From CTSoil-075 sp964292325 (lineage in GTDB: Bacteria > Bacillota > Negativicutes > DSM-13327), in NCBI GenBank assembly GCA_964292325.1, contig CAXYVG010000012.1:1-54310 (forward strand): 54,310 nt of DNA, written 5' to 3'. Both the position numbers and the translations under genes were made by a program. Shown one piece after another: positions 51,611 through 54,310 of the stretch (the stretch's first letter is position 1; the number at the start of each line of letters is the position of its first letter). Below the pieces are notes generated by a model. The model was not told the origin of the DNA. It worked only from the letters and a program-made list of their open reading frames with translations, and did no database searches.

Positions 51611-52339
51611 TCATTGCAAACTAAATACCACTGGTACTATCACCCAAGCAACCATTGCTTTTCCATCTTGAAAAGCGGGACTAAATTGCCAACGTTGCAC
51701 TACCGCCAAAGCTTCCTGATCCATGCTGTCATGGCCAGAACTGCGAGCAAGTGAAACCTCTTTTACTGTACCTTGCTCCGAAATAAGAACTTTTATCTTT
51801 ACAGTCCCTTCCCATCCTTGGCTACGCGCTTCTTCTGGATACGAAGGCACCGGACCATACAACACACTGACTCCAGCTGTTCGACCACCAGAAGACGTTC
51901 CTTTTTTTGCAGCACCATCACTAGACGTTCCTGAACCTGAAGGATTGCCATCTCCTTGGTTACCTGCTTTGTCTTTTCCCAATTCACCACCTACTTTTCT
52001 TGCATCACTCACTGTAGCATTCGCCTGATCAGTATTCACTGCCGATTGTACAGCTTGGGATACTGGTCGCTTTTCTCCATCAAAATTACTTTGTTTGTCA
52101 GGTATATTTTCCCCCATATTATGAGTTCCTAGCGTTGCCTTCGGCTCTATCATCCCTGTTACCCCTTCGCTAGCGACAGCACTTAGTTGCACTTCAATAG
52201 GCTGAACCAGAATCGGTCCTCTCTCTTGGCAATCACCCATTTCAACATTCAATTGCATATTATAAGCAATTGCGGTAAGAAACAGCAGATGAATAGCAAC
52301 CGAAAACATAAATATTTTTTTCCACCCTTTCGTTCTCAT
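51611..52339 (-). CDS. tonB: TonB energy-transducing protein (copy 2)
   Basis: A 242-residue TonB with one N-terminal helix (about 7-28, KKIFMFSVAIHLLFLTAIAY, including the His) and a long Ser/Gly/Lys linker (GQQGDGNPSGSGTSSDGAAKK-like region, written in part). The C-terminal domain has PSYPEEARSQGWEGTVKIKV and RWQFSPAFQDGKAM. AGGTGG eight bases before ATG 52339 is the best start; upstream in-frame starts (52405, 52360) lack it. It serves the second receptor and differs in the linker from the copy at 37585. Confidence 0.9.
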   Translation of the reverse strand: MRTKGWKKIFMFSVAIHLLFLTAIAYNMQLNVEMGDCQERGPILVQPIEVQLSAVASEGVTGMIEPKATLGTHNMGENIPDKQSNFDGEKRPVSQAVQSAVNTDQANATVSDARKVGGELGKDKAGNQGDGNPSGSGTSSDGAAKKGTSSGGRTAGVSVLYGPVPSYPEEARSQGWEGTVKIKVLISEQGTVKEVSLARSSGHDSMDQEALAVVQRWQFSPAFQDGKAMVAWVIVPVVFSLQ

Positions 52340-52389
52340 CCCAGATACCACCTTTCCCATTCCTTGCTGTTGAATAAGCAATTTTACAC

Positions 52390-53169
52390 TTACGAAGGAA
52401 TACAAACTCGTTGCTCACTTCCATTGTTTAATTGAGCATTAATGAATTCAGTACATACATCATAGGTATCTTTTAAATACTTTTCAGTAATTACTTTTTC
52501 TGGATTACCAATTGCAAAGCTACTATTTTTACCAATCGTAGCTACTTTCGAACCATAAAGTAGTGCATGATTGGGATAATGAGTCGTCATAATGACCCCT
52601 ATTCCGGATTCATTGACAAGCTTTTTTATATAGTTTAGCACCCTTATTTGATTGCCAAAGTCCAAATTCGAAGTAGGCTCATCCATAATTAAAAAGTCCG
52701 GTTCTTGTACCAACGCTCTGGCAATCAGCACCAACTGACGCTCACCACCACTTATTTCCGTGTAGATACTATCTTTAAGATATGATATAGAAAGAGTATC
52801 CAATGCTTTTTCTGCTAGTTCTATATCCTTCGAAGAAGGAGAACTAAAAACACTCAAATGGGCAATTCTCCCCATCGCTATTACATCAACCACTTTAAAC
52901 GGGAAAGGTGGCGTATGAGCTTGAGGGACATAACCTATTTTTGTCGCAAAATATTTTCTTGACCACTTTGAAACATCTTCACCATCTAAGAGTATTTTCC
53001 CAGCTTGCAATTTCAATAAACCCAAAATTGTTTTAAATAGGGTCGTCTTACCAACTCCATTTGGTCCAAGCAAACATAAGAATTCTCCTGATTGTACGGC
53101 AAAGGATATACTACGCATGATGGTATTGGATCCATAACCACAGGAAAGATTTTGAATTTCGAGTTTCAC
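52390..53169 (-). CDS. FecE/BtuD-family ABC importer ATPase
   Basis: A 259-residue importer ATPase with GTG start behind GGGGGG. Walker A GPNGVGKT (about 35-42), Q-loop YVPQAH, signature ISGGERQLVLIARALVQEP (about 139-157), Walker B FLIMDEPTSNLD and the H-loop TTHYP. All importer motifs are complete. It pairs with the FecCD permease encoded directly upstream and the FecB-type binding proteins encoded downstream. Confidence 0.93.
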   Translation of the reverse strand: MKLEIQNLSCGYGSNTIMRSISFAVQSGEFLCLLGPNGVGKTTLFKTILGLLKLQAGKILLDGEDVSKWSRKYFATKIGYVPQAHTPPFPFKVVDVIAMGRIAHLSVFSSPSSKDIELAEKALDTLSISYLKDSIYTEISGGERQLVLIARALVQEPDFLIMDEPTSNLDFGNQIRVLNYIKKLVNESGIGVIMTTHYPNHALLYGSKVATIGKNSSFAIGNPEKVITEKYLKDTYDVCTEFINAQLNNGSEQRVCIPS

Positions 53170-53189
53170 GTTGATCCCCCCTTTTTTTA

Positions 53190-54218
53190 TTAAGCCCAGC
53201 CTTTTCTAGTATTTAAAAGAAGATAAAGGAAAAATGGTGCACCAATAATGGATGTAAGAATCCCTAAAGGGACCTCCACTGCAAATAGCGTACGAGCTAA
53301 ATTATCTACTAATAAAAGGAACATGCTTCCCATCACAATAGAAACTGGTAACAATATTTTATAATTAGGTCCAACCAGCATTCTCGCTAGATGAGGTACA
53401 ACGAGGCCCACCAAACTAATCACACCACTAATAGATACAGCAGATGCTGTCATCAGCGTCGCACAAATAATAACACTAAACCTTAACCTGCTAGTATTGA
53501 CCCCTAGCGCCTTTGCCTCTTCATCACCAAAGGACATCACGTTTAAATTCCACCGTAATAAAATTAAAATTAGCAAACTAACAACAATGGGTATACCAGC
53601 CACATATACATCCTTCGCATTTACAGAAGCAAGACTCCCCATTAGCCAATAGGTAATGGCAGGTAATGTGTTATTGGGATCAGCTACATACTTGGTTAAC
53701 GATACAAACGATGTAAATAAAGTGCTAATAATAATGCCCGCAAGAATCATAATCATAATGGTTTCACCATTTTTCCCAAGCCATGTAGCAATCGCATACG
53801 TTGTCATAACTGCTACTAAGCCAAAAGTAAATGCTAGCATTTGAATCCCAATCGCACTAAACGATAATAAAATTCCTAAAGCAGCTCCGAAACTAGCACC
53901 TGCTGTAACTCCTAAAATACCAGGAGAAACCATCGGGTTACGAAACATTCCTTGATAGGCAGCCCCTGATGTAGATAAAGCGGCTCCCACTAATAATGCA
54001 GCTATAATTCTCGGTAAGCGAATTTTAAACATGACCACTTCCATATCATCAGTCCAAACCTGTTGTAAAGGAATGATTTTAGATAATAAGATCTCCAAAA
54101 CCATATCCGGAGAGATTGGATAACGTCCTACCATAAAGGAAAGGAAAAAGATAACAACCAATGCCATAATGAGGAATAAGAACTTCTTAGTGTCAGAACA
54201 TTGATCGAAGAAACGCAT
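53190..54218 (-). CDS. FecCD-family ABC permease (siderophore/cobalamin type)
   Basis: A 342-residue integral membrane permease with about ten helices. RLPRIIAALLVGAALSTSGAAYQGMFRNP (about 56-84, given in part) and GVISLVGLVVPHLARMLVGPNYK (near 270-292, given in part) are FecCD signatures; the latter contains the EAA-like coupling loop. The start at ATG 54218 is preferred over 54257, because homology begins MRFFDQ and GGGGGTG precedes it. First gene of its operon; a group II intron end lies directly upstream. Ligand likely a metal complex or corrinoid. Confidence 0.9.
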   Translation of the reverse strand: MRFFDQCSDTKKFLFLIMALVVIFFLSFMVGRYPISPDMVLEILLSKIIPLQQVWTDDMEVVMFKIRLPRIIAALLVGAALSTSGAAYQGMFRNPMVSPGILGVTAGASFGAALGILLSFSAIGIQMLAFTFGLVAVMTTYAIATWLGKNGETIMIMILAGIIISTLFTSFVSLTKYVADPNNTLPAITYWLMGSLASVNAKDVYVAGIPIVVSLLILILLRWNLNVMSFGDEEAKALGVNTSRLRFSVIICATLMTASAVSISGVISLVGLVVPHLARMLVGPNYKILLPVSIVMGSMFLLLVDNLARTLFAVEVPLGILTSIIGAPFFLYLLLNTRKGWA

Positions 54219-54258
54219 TACGGTATCACCCCCAGAAAAATGTAATAGTGTCCTCATA

Positions 54259-54310
54259 ATCGAGTAGGAGATAAATAATTATTTTATTTATCGTCCTCTC
54301 ACACCACCGT
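54259..54310 (-). mobile_element. 3' end of a group II intron (domain V end and domain VI), cut by the window edge
   Basis: Minus strand, from 54310: ACGGT, matching the 3' strand of domain V, then a joining segment, then domain VI. Domain VI pairs GAG (54300-54298) with CTC (54264-54262), and AGGA with TCCT, leaving one bulged A at 54265 between them, plus GATAAATA with TATTTATC around a 7-base loop. The bulged A is the branch point, seven bases before the 3' splice site. The intron ends in CTCGAT at 54259 and the next base begins the exon, one to two bases upstream of the in-frame ATG at 54257. The reverse transcriptase and 5' part lie outside the window. Confidence 0.7.

Noticed and set aside
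54241..54310. Cobalamin riboswitch upstream of the FecCD gene
   Set aside because: No B12 box or conserved riboswitch core is visible; the structure matches group II intron domain VI instead.

Overview
The window reads as chromosome of an AT-rich, strictly anaerobic-type, diderm Firmicute, most likely a member of the Negativicutes close to Pelosinus/Sporomusa. The evidence is a mix of Firmicute-type genes (Bacillus-type SdhCAB with a di-haem SdhC, a GlnK/GlnL-like two-component pair, LutABC, strong AGGAGG ribosome sites) with outer-membrane machinery (two TonB-dependent receptors, two TonB proteins, ExbB/ExbD) plus rubrerythrin and many Fe-S proteins. Genus assignment is an inference. Almost all genes lie on the minus strand, so operons read from high to low coordinates.

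Layout. 1-1330: an orphan Phd/YefM antitoxin with a nested palindromic operator, a small coiled-coil protein, and a tRNA-Pro/Gly/Arg cluster with a consensus promoter. 1500-12000: a C4-dicarboxylate block made of succinate dehydrogenase/fumarate reductase (sdhCAB), two-subunit class I fumarase, aspartase, a GlnK/GlnL-like sensor/regulator pair and a divergent acidic-type dicarboxylate/amino-acid symporter. The sdhC and aspA promoters share an identical 14-bp element. 12100-21390: housekeeping operons with a membrane MutS-like ATPase, phosphodiesterase, RdgB, RNase PH, a histone-deacetylase-fold enzyme coupled to a hydantoinase-like protein, a CofE-like protein, a membrane protein, MurI and a thioesterase. 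21800-29770: a siroheme reductase, a phospholipase C/glycolipid glycosyltransferase pair, a 29-residue Lys-rich protein, a QueG-like Fe-S protein and LutABC. 29900-32220: a partner-switching pair (PAS-PP2C-HATPase protein and STAS antagonist).

32500-54300 is the most unusual part. It contains two copies of an apparently undescribed three-gene cassette: a HypB-like GTPase with an invariant CxxCxxH and two further Cys sites, a soluble ABC-type ATPase without any permease, and a substrate-binding-protein homologue without a signal peptide. Copy 1 is followed by a molbindin (Mop) gene. Its SBP carries an N-terminal DUF1858-like domain, and its ATPase carries a similar helical extension. Copy 2 lacks both extensions and is embedded in an exbB-exbD-receptor-binding protein-...-tonB operon that has no inner-membrane permease. 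A further TonB operon (FecCD permease, ATPase, TonB, TNSSS-motif protein, radical SAM/SPASM-like enzyme, lipoprotein binding protein, receptor, second binding protein) follows. The simplest reading, which is inference, is import across the outer membrane of a metal complex or metallocofactor, with nucleotide-driven intracellular handling by the cassette.

At the right edge, immediately upstream of the FecCD gene, the sequence has the 3' end of a group II intron (domain VI with a bulged branch-point A). No CRISPR array, transposase or prophage gene is visible.
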